This document shows positions 23,984 to 34,700 of a stretch of 64,000 bases of DNA, one piece after another (position 1 is the stretch's first letter; each line of letters begins with the position of its first letter). Position numbers and translations under genes: made by a program. The notes beneath the pieces are model-generated. The model did no database searches and was not told the origin of the DNA. It saw only the letters and a program-made list of their open reading frames with translations. This DNA is from Phaeoceros laevis (lineage: Eukaryota; Anthocerotophyta; Anthocerotopsida; Notothyladales). Location: contig JBNGIQ010009429.1 of NCBI GenBank assembly GCA_049999765.1, positions 331,765-395,764 on the forward strand, read 5' to 3'.

Positions 23984-24223
23984 AGGTCCATTGTGGCGGA
24001 ACAACTACGCACCTAATTTGTCCCCTACCCCTACTTTACCTCAACCTGTGCCGGCCTCTGTTTGATCTCCTTCTGCATACTTGATGATGAGCAAAAGAAG
24101 ATATATTGTTAACCCCTAGTGGACATGAGCTCATTCCTGCCTATTGGTGGCTTCCATTGTTTGCATATATTTTGTATTTAACCTTGGTTGGAAAGTGGTC
24201 AACAAATTGCTTCTTGAGATAGG
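23984..24223. repeat. Dispersed repeat family A, copy 2
   Basis: Diverged direct copy of 18898-19122. It runs straight into family B at 24224. Confidence 0.75.
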
Positions 24224-24316
24224 TAAGAGCATCTTGAATGAGGATGATTCCATAATTTGGTACGCTCATAGTGACTTGGAGACACAAACTTGTATCGAAC
24301 AACAACATAGCATTTA
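24224..24316. repeat. Repeat family B, left half of the interrupted copy
   Basis: Left part of the family B copy into which the pogo element jumped. It continues after the element at 28273-28390. The TA at 24315-24316 is one of the two target-site copies. Confidence 0.85.
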
Positions 24317-24339
24317 GAGTAAGAAACCCACTTCGGGAC
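24317..24339 (+). repeat. Left terminal inverted repeat of the pogo element
   Basis: 23 bases, an exact inverted match to 28250-28272. Confidence 0.93.
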
Positions 24340-24517
24340 GGGAAAGCTGGACAGCTAATAGTTTATTCATCTTTTATCAAAATAATCCGCTTTTTTTCCC
24401 ACATATCCGTACTGCACGTGGCAACTGATGTATAAAAAATCAAGACAATCCGTTTCTTAAATCATGCCGTTTCTTCGTTTGAAACGGAAGGACCCACTAC
24501 GGGCCACACGGGCAGCT

Positions 24518-24800
24518 GCACGGGACACAAGGAGCCCTCCCTTGGGACTGCCGGCTGGTGGGACAAGACAAATGGCCCATCCAGTGGGTCATAGTGCTGG
24601 CCCCATGGGACACGAAGTCGCTGAAATGGGACACTAAGCGGAATGCACGGGACAAGCAAAAACGACCTCCTAACCCATACTGGGACACCCGGCCGTTAGA
24701 GCTGGACACACTGCTGGCTCAACGGGACAGAAGCCCGGCACAACGGGACTATACCCTGGCACAACGGGACAAATCTGCGGCACAACGGGACAAAACCCCG
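24518..24800. repeat. Subterminal GGGACA repeat cluster
   Basis: About nine GGGACA motifs plus one GGGACT, several in the longer context cacaacgggac at 24740-24795. TGTCCC, the inverted form, recurs near the right end at 28204-28256. Such subterminal repeats commonly bind the transposase; that role is inferred. Confidence 0.7.
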
Positions 24801-24867
24801 GCACAACGTGTCATTCGAAACCCTAGCTATGACATGCAAGCTTGGCGACTGGCGATGGCGGCCGTGC

Positions 24868-27258
24868 CTATGCAGGGAAATACTGCGCCTGCTGCGCTAT
24901 GGCTGCTGTGATCTCCGCCTCACGCTGCCTTCTCAAATCGTTCACAACTTGCCTGGCTGCCTTTTCACGGGCCTTTTGCTGCTCCTTCTCCTGGAATTTG
25001 CGCTCCCTTTCCTGCGTTTTGGCTTGCAACTTCTCAGCTTCAAGCTTCGCTTTCTCTACAGCCTTGGCTGCTCGGGCTTGTGCTTTCTCCACCCTCTCCT
25101 TCGCCTTTGCCGCTTGTTTTTTCAGCTTTGCCTTTGCCTTCTCTTTGTCTTCAAGCTCCTTCTGTGCTGCAGCTGCATCTTTGTCACGCTGGCTCTGGAT
25201 GAACGCTTGGGATGACACAACCACTGGCTGCATGAACGCAGCACCCTTCTTCCGACCTCGCTTTCTTGCTGGGAGTGTAGGGGCGGGCACAAGAAGAGTC
25301 GACAGCCTTGCCCGGGCATCCGGAGGCATTGGCTGCAGGTCGTTCACCGGCCTTGCAGCCATGGCGGCCTCCAGCCCGTTCACAGGCCGCCCTGCCATGT
25401 CGGCCTCACCAGCATCAGCAGTCGACGGCGCTCCTGCAGGCGCAGCCACGTTGAGGGTCCGCCCTGCCATGGCGGCCTCAACAGCAGCCCGATTTTGCGC
25501 TCCTGCACATGGCGGCCCAGCGCTGGCGGCCTCACCAGCTGGTGGCGCTCCTGCAGCCACGTCAAGGGTCTCTCCAGCCTGCGCGGCCTCACCAGCCATG
25601 GCCAGGTCGTCTTCCTCGTCGGCCGACTCACCAGCATCAGCAGATCCAGCCTCACCAAGGACGGCGGCCTCAGCAGCCTCACCAAGGACGGCGGCCTCAC
25701 CAAGGACGGCCTGGTTCAAGGCGGCCTCACCAAGGACGGCGGCCTCAGCAGCCGCCGCGGCCTCACCAAACATTGCTGCCTCAGCAGCCGCCGCGGCCTC
25801 ACCANNNNNNNNNNNNNNNNNNNNNNNNNNNNNNNNNNNNNNNNNNNNNNNNNNNNNNNNNNNNNNNNNNNNNNNNNNNNNNNNNNNNNNNNNNNNNNNN
25901 NNNNNNNNNNNNNNNNNNNNNNNNNNNNNNNNNNNNNNNNNNNNNNNNNNNNNNNNNNNNNNNNNNNNNNNNNNNNNNNNNNNNNNNNNNNNNNNNNNNN
26001 NNNNNNNNNNNNNNNNNNNNNNNNNNNNNNNNNNNNNNNNNNNNNNNNNNNNNNNNNNNNNNNNNNNNNNNNNNNNNNNNNNNNNNNNNNNNNNNNNNNN
26101 NNNNNNNNNNNNNNNNNNNNNNNNNNNNNNNNNNNNNNNNNNNNNNNNNNNNNNNNNNNNNNNNNNNNNNNNNNNNNNNNNNNNNNNNNNNNNNNNNNNN
26201 NNNNAGAGCAAGATGAGCCCCATCTTGCTGCAATATTCACCAACATCAGCAAAAATGTGTTGCTTGGCCCCGTCAATGAGCAACAGATGCTTCCTTTCTT
26301 GGCCCATCTTCATGCCTACTGATTCTTGGAAGTGCTGCAACCACTTTTGGAAGAGCTCTGCTGTAATGAAGGCATTCTCTTGCCTCCCTCCTACAGCATC
26401 CTCCTCTTCAACATAGCGCATCAAATTAGTTTTGGACATAGTGTTTGGACAACCTTTGAAGATGTAAAGGCTAGGGATCTTCTCCCCTGCTGCATTTCCA
26501 CAAGCCACCAGTGTAAGGCTCTGCTTGTGGTCTGATGTTGGCACACAGACGTCATGGCTGCCCCTCAGCCCCAACACAACTATGGAGTTCTCCCTTCCAG
26601 ATTGCACATTGGTTTCATCAACATTCCAGACCCGATCTGGTGTGAAGGGTCCGTCTGGCCCTTCATAGATGGCACTCAGCTCCTTGTAGAAGGCTGTGCA
26701 CACTTGTGGATTGAGTGCCTTGGCCCTCAATGGTTCTAACCCAACTGCTTTCCTCTTTGCCAGGTAGGGATGCCTTCTCATGAACCCATCCAGCCAATGC
26801 TTGCCCGGCACACCGTTCTTGAAGGGTGTCTTCCGACCATCTGCCACAATCTTGCTGACCATGTTTCTCAGATTGAGCATAGTAGGCGTTCGGGCTATGT
26901 TTTGGCGGCGAATGCACCAAATAGCCAGGTCCTCTTCCTCCTTTGCTGTAAGAACTGTCCCATTCTTTGTGAGGCCCTTTCTGTCATTGCGGTTCCAAGC
27001 AGAGATTGTTGAGTGGGGCACACCAGTCAGCTCTTCAGCATCACGTAGTGAAGTGCCTTGCCGAACAGCAAGCAATGCCACCTGGAGGTCAGCAGGGTTC
27101 CACTTGGATCCTTTTGTTGGCTTCTTCCCTTTGCTTCTTGGCTGCCGGTTGGTCCATGTTGGCAGCCCGTCCCTCAGGGCAGCACTGCTGGTTCTTTCCC
27201 TTGCCCTCAGCCTCGGTCTGGCCATCTGCAGCTGCAACAAAGGAGGCAAGTATGCCAT
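24868..27258 (-). CDS. Pogo-family transposase (HTH_psq / CENP-B HTH / DDE_1), interrupted by a gap
   Basis: One open frame, 796 codons including 134 unknown. In order: a basic N-terminus (RPRLRARER); psq-type HTH around residues 55-85 (LQVALLAVRQGTSLRDAEEL, then GVPHSTISAW); CENP-B-type HTH near 150 (GKHWLDGFMRRHPYL); DDE core with first Asp in VWNVDET and second in LLLIDGAKQH. The third acid would lie in the 400-N gap. After the gap comes an unusual Ala/Gly/Glu repeat linker (GEAAAAAEAA units, AVLGEAA), a basic RKRGRKKG patch and a long charged Lys/Glu/Ala coiled coil. The internal ATG at 27225 follows a good acceptor (ttgcagctgcag), so translation may start there or the frame may be a second exon. 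It acts in the nucleus on the element's own ends. Confidence 0.88.
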   Translation of the reverse strand: MAYLPPLLQLQMARPRLRARERTSSAALRDGLPTWTNRQPRSKGKKPTKGSKWNPADLQVALLAVRQGTSLRDAEELTGVPHSTISAWNRNDRKGLTKNGTVLTAKEEEDLAIWCIRRQNIARTPTMLNLRNMVSKIVADGRKTPFKNGVPGKHWLDGFMRRHPYLAKRKAVGLEPLRAKALNPQVCTAFYKELSAIYEGPDGPFTPDRVWNVDETNVQSGRENSIVVLGLRGSHDVCVPTSDHKQSLTLVACGNAAGEKIPSLYIFKGCPNTMSKTNLMRYVEEEDAVGGRQENAFITAELFQKWLQHFQESVGMKMGQERKHLLLIDGAKQHIFADVGEYCSKMGLILLXXXXXXXXXXXXXXXXXXXXXXXXXXXXXXXXXXXXXXXXXXXXXXXXXXXXXXXXXXXXXXXXXXXXXXXXXXXXXXXXXXXXXXXXXXXXXXXXXXXXXXXXXXXXXXXXXXXXXXXXXXXXXXXXXXXXXXGEAAAAAEAAMFGEAAAAAEAAVLGEAALNQAVLGEAAVLGEAAEAAVLGEAGSADAGESADEEDDLAMAGEAAQAGETLDVAAGAPPAGEAASAGPPCAGAQNRAAVEAAMAGRTLNVAAPAGAPSTADAGEADMAGRPVNGLEAAMAARPVNDLQPMPPDARARLSTLLVPAPTLPARKRGRKKGAAFMQPVVVSSQAFIQSQRDKDAAAAQKELEDKEKAKAKLKKQAAKAKERVEKAQARAAKAVEKAKLEAEKLQAKTQERERKFQEKEQQKAREKAARQVVNDLRRQREAEITAAIAQQAQYFPA

Positions 27259-27303
27259 CAGCTAGTAACAACAATTTTTTGTGTGCAGCTCTTCAGCTGG
27301 AAT

Positions 27304-27714
27304 CTAATTGCTGGAACGTGCAGGGTTTAGGATATCACCTGCTGGAGTGGAGGAGGCCTTCAGGTTCTTGTGAGCCCTCCTTGCAGCCTCTCTCCTTCTC
27401 AAGACTTGCTGAAAAGATGGTGGAGGCAAGGGGTCGTCACTACAATCCAATCTTGTTGGAGGGATGCCTTTGGCCGACACCTTCTGATGCAAACAGCAGT
27501 CCTCAGGGAGTATGAAGGGCCGGATGCACTTGGTGCAAGCAGCTGCAACAGCTGCACAAGAAGCTGCAAAATCCTGGGTGTTAGCAATGTAGTTGGCCTT
27601 GCAGGTGCAGTGGAATGAATCAAAGAAGGGCCCTTGAGATTTCCTAACACATAGGACACAGCCACAATCTCCTGCCTTTCGCTTGAGCTGTCTCATGAAC
27701 CTGGCATTGAGCAT
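27304..27714 (-). CDS. Cys-rich accessory ORF of the pogo element
   Basis: A 136-aa open frame with ATG at 27714, just upstream of the transposase and on the same strand. It begins with basic residues and then shows clustered cysteines and histidines: CGCVLC, FHCTC, CTKC, DCCLH. This spacing suggests zinc binding. It may be a separate protein or the upstream exon of the transposase (a possible donor CAG|GTGATA lies at 27325-27332, but the phases do not join cleanly). I do not recognise a family. Confidence 0.5.
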   Translation of the reverse strand: MLNARFMRQLKRKAGDCGCVLCVRKSQGPFFDSFHCTCKANYIANTQDFAASCAAVAAACTKCIRPFILPEDCCLHQKVSAKGIPPTRLDCSDDPLPPPSFQQVLRRREAARRAHKNLKASSTPAGDILNPARSSN

Positions 27715-28272
27715 TTTTCATAGAGGAGACTGAATCATGCTGGAAGTGTGCTTGGGTGCAGGCTGGAGAGGGAGGACAAGGGAGGAGGGGATTGCAGCAT
27801 GGAGGCTGAAGAGAGGAGGGGAGCTGAAGAGTGGAGGCTGAGAAATGAGCCTCTAGAGCATGGTTGTGCATCAAAATCACCCTAAACCAACAGGATTTGG
27901 CGGGAGGGAATGCTTGAACTCAAATTTGTGGCTAGAGGGCTGCATTAAGTGCAGCCCTGAACTTTTGTTTGAAACAAAGCCTATCTGGAGGCTTCTGGAA
28001 GCCATGTATTCATGAAGCCGGCAGGCAAATAGCCTTTTTTTTATGCAAAACGCCTCGTTCTTGGCACCTTCAAGCTGTATTTTTTTGGAAGACGGTGTGA
28101 ATCTGACAGAGTTTAACGCGCTGAATCCAAATCTAGCTAGATTGAGACCATCTGAGGTCGGTGTGAAACGGTATGCTGTAAGGAACGCGCCGTTTCTTGA
28201 CTTTTGTCCCAGAAACCCAGGCTCAGGATGGGGTGTCCCGAAGTGGGGTGTCCCGAAGTGGGTTTCTTACTC

Positions 28273-28390
28273 TAGATGAGAATGCTTCTAGATGTGCGCA
28301 TAGTTTAGCTTGAACGAATTCAATGACTCGCCCTTGGCAACCAGTCGGATAAGGAGGTTCCTTTCCCGGTTTTGGGGCTAGTAATGTGGA
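28273..28390. repeat. Repeat family B, right half of the interrupted copy
   Basis: Continues the copy begun at 24224-24316. Sequence after 28391 does not match the unoccupied copy. Confidence 0.85.
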
Positions 28391-28706
28391 CAGGGCGTCC
28401 TGTCGGGCACGGCTTCTAGTTTAGGCTACTTCCAACCTTACCAGGTATTTCGACACCCCCGAACTTACTTCCTACACTCAGATCTGGGGCGCCATGATCC
28501 AAACACGCCTGGCCCTGGGAATCAAGCAAGCGAGCATGACCGCTGTGGAAGGGGCGTAGACATCCGGCCCGGCAGCACCAGTCCAGCACCCACCACTGTC
28601 CGGTCAAGACCGGTCGGCCAGCTTCTATTTGGGGCAGGTCGACGAGCCAGGATTGGATTCCGAGCTAGCGCCGATGGACCAACGCATTTCCGTATTTGGT
28701 CAGCGG

Positions 28707-30500
28707 TCAGTTGCAGTGCTGTTGCTGCGTCCAGTCGTAGAGCCAGTGCTGCGTGAACCTGTCGCCGGGAGCGGCCGGGCAGCCCAGGTGCTGGACGATG
28801 GCGCCCAGCCTGGTGAGGTCGACGGTGTAGTCGGGCGTGCCGGTGCGCGCGTTGGTGCAGGCGGTGCTGTTGTTTCCCGGCTGCGGCACCGCCGTCTGCC
28901 AGGGATTGGAGAGATCGTGCTTGAGGCCCGCGGCCACGGCGTTGGCGTGCGTCCAGGTGTGCACCGCCGTCTGGCCCGTGCCGTCGGATAGGTGGCGGAA
29001 GAACCGGTTGGGCGAGTCTGCACCACCACATTCATTCATTCAGTCAGTCCGTCAAGTGCTCTTGAGATGGGTGGTTGCTGGGAAAGAAGGAAAGTTGCGG
29101 TGCCACATGTGGCTTCTTTCTTACATGTACTCCAGTTGCAGGGGCCGAAGAGCTCGATGACGGCAGCCCCCAGCGGCATGAGAAACGAAGCCCAAGTGTT
29201 GGCGCCGTGGGCCACGATCCAAATATCCGTCTGCGAGTGCAGCGACAGCACGTCCTGGAACAAGTAGGAGGTCACCTTGGCGGCCAGCATGTCGTCCAAG
29301 GAGTAGACCTCCAACGGGGGCCGGCTCACGTTGCGCAGAAACGCCAGCACCTGCTCCCCGTTCACCACCCGCCGCCGGCGCACGTCCCGCCGCCCGTAAA
29401 ACACCACCTTGAGCCGCTCCGGCGGCGCCCTCACCCCGGCCGCTTCCGGGTAGCCGAAGAAGCGCAGCACCGCATCGCGGTACGCGCGCACCGCGGGGCC
29501 GTACACCTCGGGCGGCAGCCGGGTGTAGTCGATCCGGTCCAGGTCGTAGGGCTGCATCAGCACCCGCTGGAAGCACACCATCCTCTGCTTCTTCTTCTTC
29601 TTCGTCGTCGTCCCCTCCTGGAGCCCCACCACCACCTCCTCGTCCAGCAGCAGGCCGCCGTCCAGGAGCAGGTTGTCGGCCTCCGGCGGCGCCAGCTCCA
29701 TGAGCATCCGCGCCTGCCACAGCAGCTGGTCCGCCAGCCCCTGGTCGCGCGACCCCGGGGCCGCGCGCTTCATGTAGTGCTCGAACTGCCCGATGAGGAA
29801 GTGGTGCACGGGGCCGTGTCTGCTGCTGAGCTCGGGCACCGCCAGGCGCGCGATCTGCGCCCACACCCGCTCCGCCCAGTTGTGCATGGTGTTGCTGCCG
29901 TAGGCCTGGTAGTGCAGCGTGTTGCCGGGCACCCACAGCACCTCCATGTCCTCCTCCGGGAGGAGGCCGTCGCGCGCGACGCGCGCTCCCACCAGCGCGC
30001 GCTCGCCCAGGTTGAGCCGCGCGCGCGGGTCCGTGGCGTTGTAGAGCAGGTTCCACATGCGCCGGAACTCCGACTCGGGCTGCGCGGGGCCGTCCGGGGG
30101 CACCTCCGCGGCCACCACCACCCACTGGAACTGCTCGCTGAGGGATCCGGGCGTCGCCTCCACGCAGAGGTTCTCCGCGGCGTAGAGCGGGTACCGGTCG
30201 AAGGGGTTGTCGTTGGGCAGGAAGCGCGTGGCGAAGCCCTTCCTCCGCGCGGCCTCCAGCGGCGGGAACCCTGAGAGCGGCACGGACGAGCGGCGGGTGA
30301 AGAAGGCCTCCTGCAGAGACACATACTTGGCGGGGGCGCGGAAGCCCGTGAGGTTGCGCTCCGGGTCGGCTCCGTAGACTGTCAAGTTGTGCTGCTGTTG
30401 AAGGATGACATCGGTGTCGCAACGCAGTGGAAGTCGAGGCAAGGAGAGCCCCACCGGCAGATGCCAGGCGCCGCCCAACGCGTCTTGGAGAGGGTCCGAG
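28707..30500 (-). CDS. GT61 (DUF563) family glycosyltransferase, 5' end lost in a gap
   Basis: Two exons are visible on the minus strand: from the gap edge at 30500 down to 29125, then 29017-28707 (stop). The intron uses GTAAGA..CAG and keeps frame (CNWSTYSPNRFF). GT61 enzymes are Golgi or ER type II membrane proteins adding sugars such as xylose, arabinose or N-acetylglucosamine to wall polymers or proteins. Support: RRVVNGEQVLAFLRN, the late VAHGANTWASFLMPLGAAVI and ELFGPCNW, matching the HGA..N...F..PGA..IE signature of the family, plus N-glycosylation-type NXS/T sites. The N-terminal membrane anchor would be in or beyond the gap (30501-30600). The gene is far more GC-rich than its neighbours (roughly 70% by eye) and nearly intronless. 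A KKKKKQ run comes from a ctt repeat at 29588-29605. Confidence 0.78.
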
Positions 30501-30703
30501 NNNNNNNNNNNNNNNNNNNNNNNNNNNNNNNNNNNNNNNNNNNNNNNNNNNNNNNNNNNNNNNNNNNNNNNNNNNNNNNNNNNNNNNNNNNNNNNNNNNN
30601 TCCGCCCGCCCTCCCGCCTTCCTCCCACCTTGACTAAGTGGTCTGCTCTGGACCTTTCGAAAGAAATCGTTCCGGGGTTCCGGGCCTGATTGATTAAATA
30701 TTC

Positions 30704-31249
30704 CCCGTCTCCTCTTAAAGTAACACAAGTAATGATGTCCGACACCTTCTGGCATGCCCGTCTCTCTCTTGCGCACATGCGGGGCGTTGTGGGCAGGCCC
30801 ATGGCCGCATGGCCCATGCCCATGCGCCTCCCCATGCGCCTACCTCATGCGCCCTTGCACCGCGCCCTTCGGGGTTTCCACCAACAAGCGCCGCGAGTCC
30901 GCGACCCTTAGAAAACCCAAAGGAGACCGCAAGACGTGGAAACAAAAAAGTCCCCCATCCCAAACCCAGGGCACCCAGGGCACTTGACCTGGAATTTCTT
31001 ACCTCCCAAGCGCTATGCAGCCAACCTTCCCTGCCAGCGATGTGCTGTTGGTTTCTTTGGCACTTCAACAAATTTATGACTCGCGGCATGGGCCATGAGC
31101 ATGCGGGCATGGGGGTGCATGGGCCATGGGCCTGCCCACAACGCCCCGCATGTGGGCAAGAGAGAGACGGGCGTGCCAGAAGGAGTAGGCCCCACCACCT
31201 CGCACGCTAGCCCCACCACCTCGATACTTGTGTCACTTTAAGAGACGGG
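30704..31249. mobile_element. MITE with long imperfect terminal inverted repeats
   Basis: The left end, cccgtctcctcttaaagtaa at 30704, matches inverted the right end at 31225-31249. A longer inner arm (30749-30808, cttctggcatgcccgtctct and following) matches inverted 31118-31178 almost perfectly. No coding capacity, and no certain target duplication. Confidence 0.75.
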
Positions 31250-31759
31250 CAATGAACGTAGTCCGTCGCAAGTGCTTTGCATGAGCGATTTTAAATTTGT
31301 AGCAAATCATTGCGCTCCACAATCATTACTTACTCAAAGCTGTGAAGCCGCGTGTGTTACCAGATACTGTAGTAGCCTTCCCCGGATGCGATACAACAAC
31401 GAACTGGTGATGGAAAGCTCCAATGCTCATGATGGCATGGTTCTCGTTGAGCAGCTCCCAACAGCTGCTGCACTAGCACGACAAGACGACTTTTTCTGTG
31501 TGAGATGAAGCCTGGAAGGACTTAGTCGGAGCAAGTGTGCGGACTGTGTGCCGAGCCCTCGGTGGGCAGCACCATGTGGGAAGTTTTACAAAAATAAGTC
31601 AAGATGCTGATGCTCCAGCTCGGCAGGTTTGCCGGAGGACAGACCTCAATAGTCTATTATTGAATTGCGTGATTTTTCTTGCCTTGAGTCACTGTAATGG
31701 AATATTTCCCGTCTCCCACCCCGTACAGTGATAGTTTTGTGCGACAGCAGGTGGCCTGG

Positions 31760-34700
31760 TCACCTTCCGAAGAGCTTCGAAAACAGCTTAGCTGGGGCTG
31801 CAGCTACTTGCTCCACCATGTCGAACATCTCGTTGATGTCGGAATTAGGATCCTGCATTGATCACCACACCACCAACTTTGTTTGCGGCTCTCGTTCACC
31901 AGTTGGGTGATACGAGCAACATCATGCCCTCGACACAACTGGAACTTACCTTCAAACTGCCTCCTTTTGTTGGAATCCCTCTGATCGGTGCTAATCTGTT
32001 TCGGAGAGCTCCCATCGTGTTGGTGTATATTCTCTGCTCGCACAACCGTAGCTGGGCAGCTACCTTCTCCTTGGGGGACAGCTTCTGCGACACATTCGTA
32101 CACCTCGAGATGTCTTCTCATTTCACACACAGCAATGCTGCCCTTGGTGTAGGCTAAGCAAGGGGGGAAAAGAAAAAGTAAGAACCGGAAAAAGTTCTGG
32201 ACTCAAGCCCCCTAGGGACTTGAGACGTACCCCCTTTAGAAGCCGTATTTCATCATCTACGCCCCTCTCATATCCGGCCAGCTTACTTCGGCAATCCGCC
32301 ATAAGCAGCATGAGAACTTCATACTCGTTGGCCTACCAAAATGCAAACTTCCTTGTCAGCCGCCACCTGCTGGACCCAAAACATCACAACACAAGCACGC
32401 AATGCAACCACAACTCACACTCTGAAGCTCACCTGGTCAACAATTAGGTCCTTCTCAAATACAATTTTAGCAAAGAGACCGGGGTCTTGCACCCTCACCA
32501 GCCTCGTGTATGTTAAAAGCTGGCAAGATATGCCAACATTCAGTACGTTGAATCCCTGCCAAAGCATTCCACCACTCAACATTGATGAGTGAGGATACTA
32601 CCTGAGTGGGGAATCTGTCAAGAAAGAGGGGAAACTTTTGAGTCACGCCTAGCCCCACTGCCTCAAGTATCTGCTGTTTCAACGGCCTCAGGCCATCCGC
32701 GGCCACTAAGCCCACCTACAAAAGTTCCATACACGCAAGGTTCAACCTGTTGCACTCCCTGGTTTTGCCACAGTTTCTAGAAAGCCCCATTGTTTTTCTC
32801 TCAACTGCATACAAACAGGACCCAAAATTTGATCACATGATACCTCAAACTCAACATAGTCGTTGCTATTTGCCTCATCCACAAAGCCATAACTGCCGTA
32901 CAACACAAGGTACGATCATGAGGTTTGAAAGGACACAGCATGTTTCTAGAAAGCCAAAAGACAAGTTAGCTGGTCAGGAAGGACCCACCCACCTTATTAG
33001 AAAGTCCGAGTTTGGCCTGTTTTGCCCATACGACACAAATACTTGGTCTCCCACTTTGTAGGTACGATCAACTCTTAGCACCACCTGAGTGTGTGTTTGC
33101 ACCATGGTAAGAGCCAGAATGTTAGCTGATCCAATCCACGGAGCAGCAGTTCTCCATTGCTGCAACGCAAGCTACTTCACTACCTAGGAGATACAGCAAC
33201 AGAATTGACTTACAGCCTGATCCTCAATGCTGAAGTCCAGGTAGGCCGTGCAATTACCCTTATGATTAAGGGCATCCGCATAAGGAATCTGTTGCAGTTT
33301 GGGGGATCCATGCATGTCTTAGTCCAGACGGCCAGGGTGCACCTTTCTAATCAGCAACAAAGATCAAGGCTCCATACAAGCGTCAGTCTCTTTTACCAGC
33401 GCAAGTACATCTGCGGTGGGGAGATAGACAGCACGTGATGACACAACTGAAAAGGCTGACTTGAAAGCTTCCAAAGAAAAATGTGCTTCAGGGAATGCCT
33501 GGTTCATCGAGCTACAGGTTAGAGCATTCTTGGATTGCACAATAGAGTACCACATCCACAGCACTGCTCTGCTTCACACAAATGAATACAAGAATTTACC
33601 TGGCTATCCTTTTGAAACGACCCCCTTAGCTCAGCATATTCTCCCTCTAAGGCTTGTATGCGCTGTTTGACCTCCGCTGGAAATTTCAAGGACCCAACAT
33701 TCACCATGGCTGTGAATAATAGCAAGACTTAAGTCCAATCCTAGGAAAATATTACTTGCGAGCATCTGCAGGGCAGAGAGAAACTTGTTGAGACAAGGAA
33801 ATGCGTGCACAACAGTCACAGCAGGTGGCTTGAGAGGTGCTGTCCATCTGAACTGTGCACCCATCATTTGGACGGACATCACTAGTTACTATTAGGCAGT
33901 ATAGGATTCTTTTACCTAGCACTGGAGAGCCCGCAAGGAGCTTATCTTGCTCTTCAGTAGTCCATAGCAAAGGGCTCAGTGTGCTGTCAGGAAACACACT
34001 TAGGAACGAGTGCCATGCAGACGCCTCTGCTTGGGACCTTTCGTACATATACCACAAGGTGAGACCAATCAAGTCTCCCCTTCCTGCCAAGGAAGACGCT
34101 GAGGTTCAGTCACAGTGGAACCAAGTTGACCTTGGCACCATTGTCTGCGGAGGTAGTTGTCACACAGAACAGACCTGCTGCAAGGCTTGAAACCACAGGG
34201 TGACCGCTTACATCAACACTGGTGACCGTGTAATTTTCAGGGATTCTCAAAGCCACATCACCCGGCTGCATTGCAGCCAACGAATGTCAGACAAACGCAG
34301 ACACAGCTCCGAAAAATCTGGGCATTACGGTTAAGATTTACCTTGAGAGGAACTGCAGCTGCACATCCCAGACCTTCATCACCAAACTCCTTCAGTGTCA
34401 CGGCCTACAACCAGGTACCTCGCGAGGTTAGAAAAAATTACAGCCCCCAGATTGAAAGCTCATAAGACTTTCGCTCCTATGCCAACACGCACCTGGTCAG
34501 GAAACCCCTTTCCCTGCAACCACTGGACCATTCGCCCTGCAAGAGCTTCCCTGCCGGCAGCAGCCACTTGACACATGGCCAGCATTCTATGCGTCCTCCC
34601 TGACCGGCAATGCACTGCATTCCGCTGGCCGAAACTCTTACTAGTACCAGCCCTTGCCAGCTGCAGGCCGTGGCAAGCACGTCTCACCCCTTGGATCGAG

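Larger units (their letters stand above)
24317..28272 (-). mobile_element. Pogo-type (Tc1/mariner superfamily) DNA transposon, near complete
   Basis: A 3,956-base element including 400 N. It has 23-bp identical terminal inverted repeats beginning gagtaagaaacccacttcgg (24317-24339 and 28250-28272). It is flanked by TA on both sides (24315-24316, 28273-28274), and the empty target with a single TA is present at 23210-23211. It encodes a CENP-B-like HTH plus DDE transposase and a second, Cys-rich ORF on the minus strand. Many GGGACA motifs lie just inside both ends. Identical TIRs and a largely open transposase suggest a fairly recent insertion. Confidence 0.93.

Noticed and set aside
24842-26416. 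524-codon plus-strand open frame
   Set aside because: It is exactly antisense to the pogo transposase, includes the N gap, and owes its openness to the Ala/Gly-rich repeat on the other strand.
29075-30274. 399-codon plus-strand open frame rich in Arg, His and Pro
   Set aside because: It is antisense to the GC-rich GT61 gene; high GC leaves all frames open and there is no domain motif.
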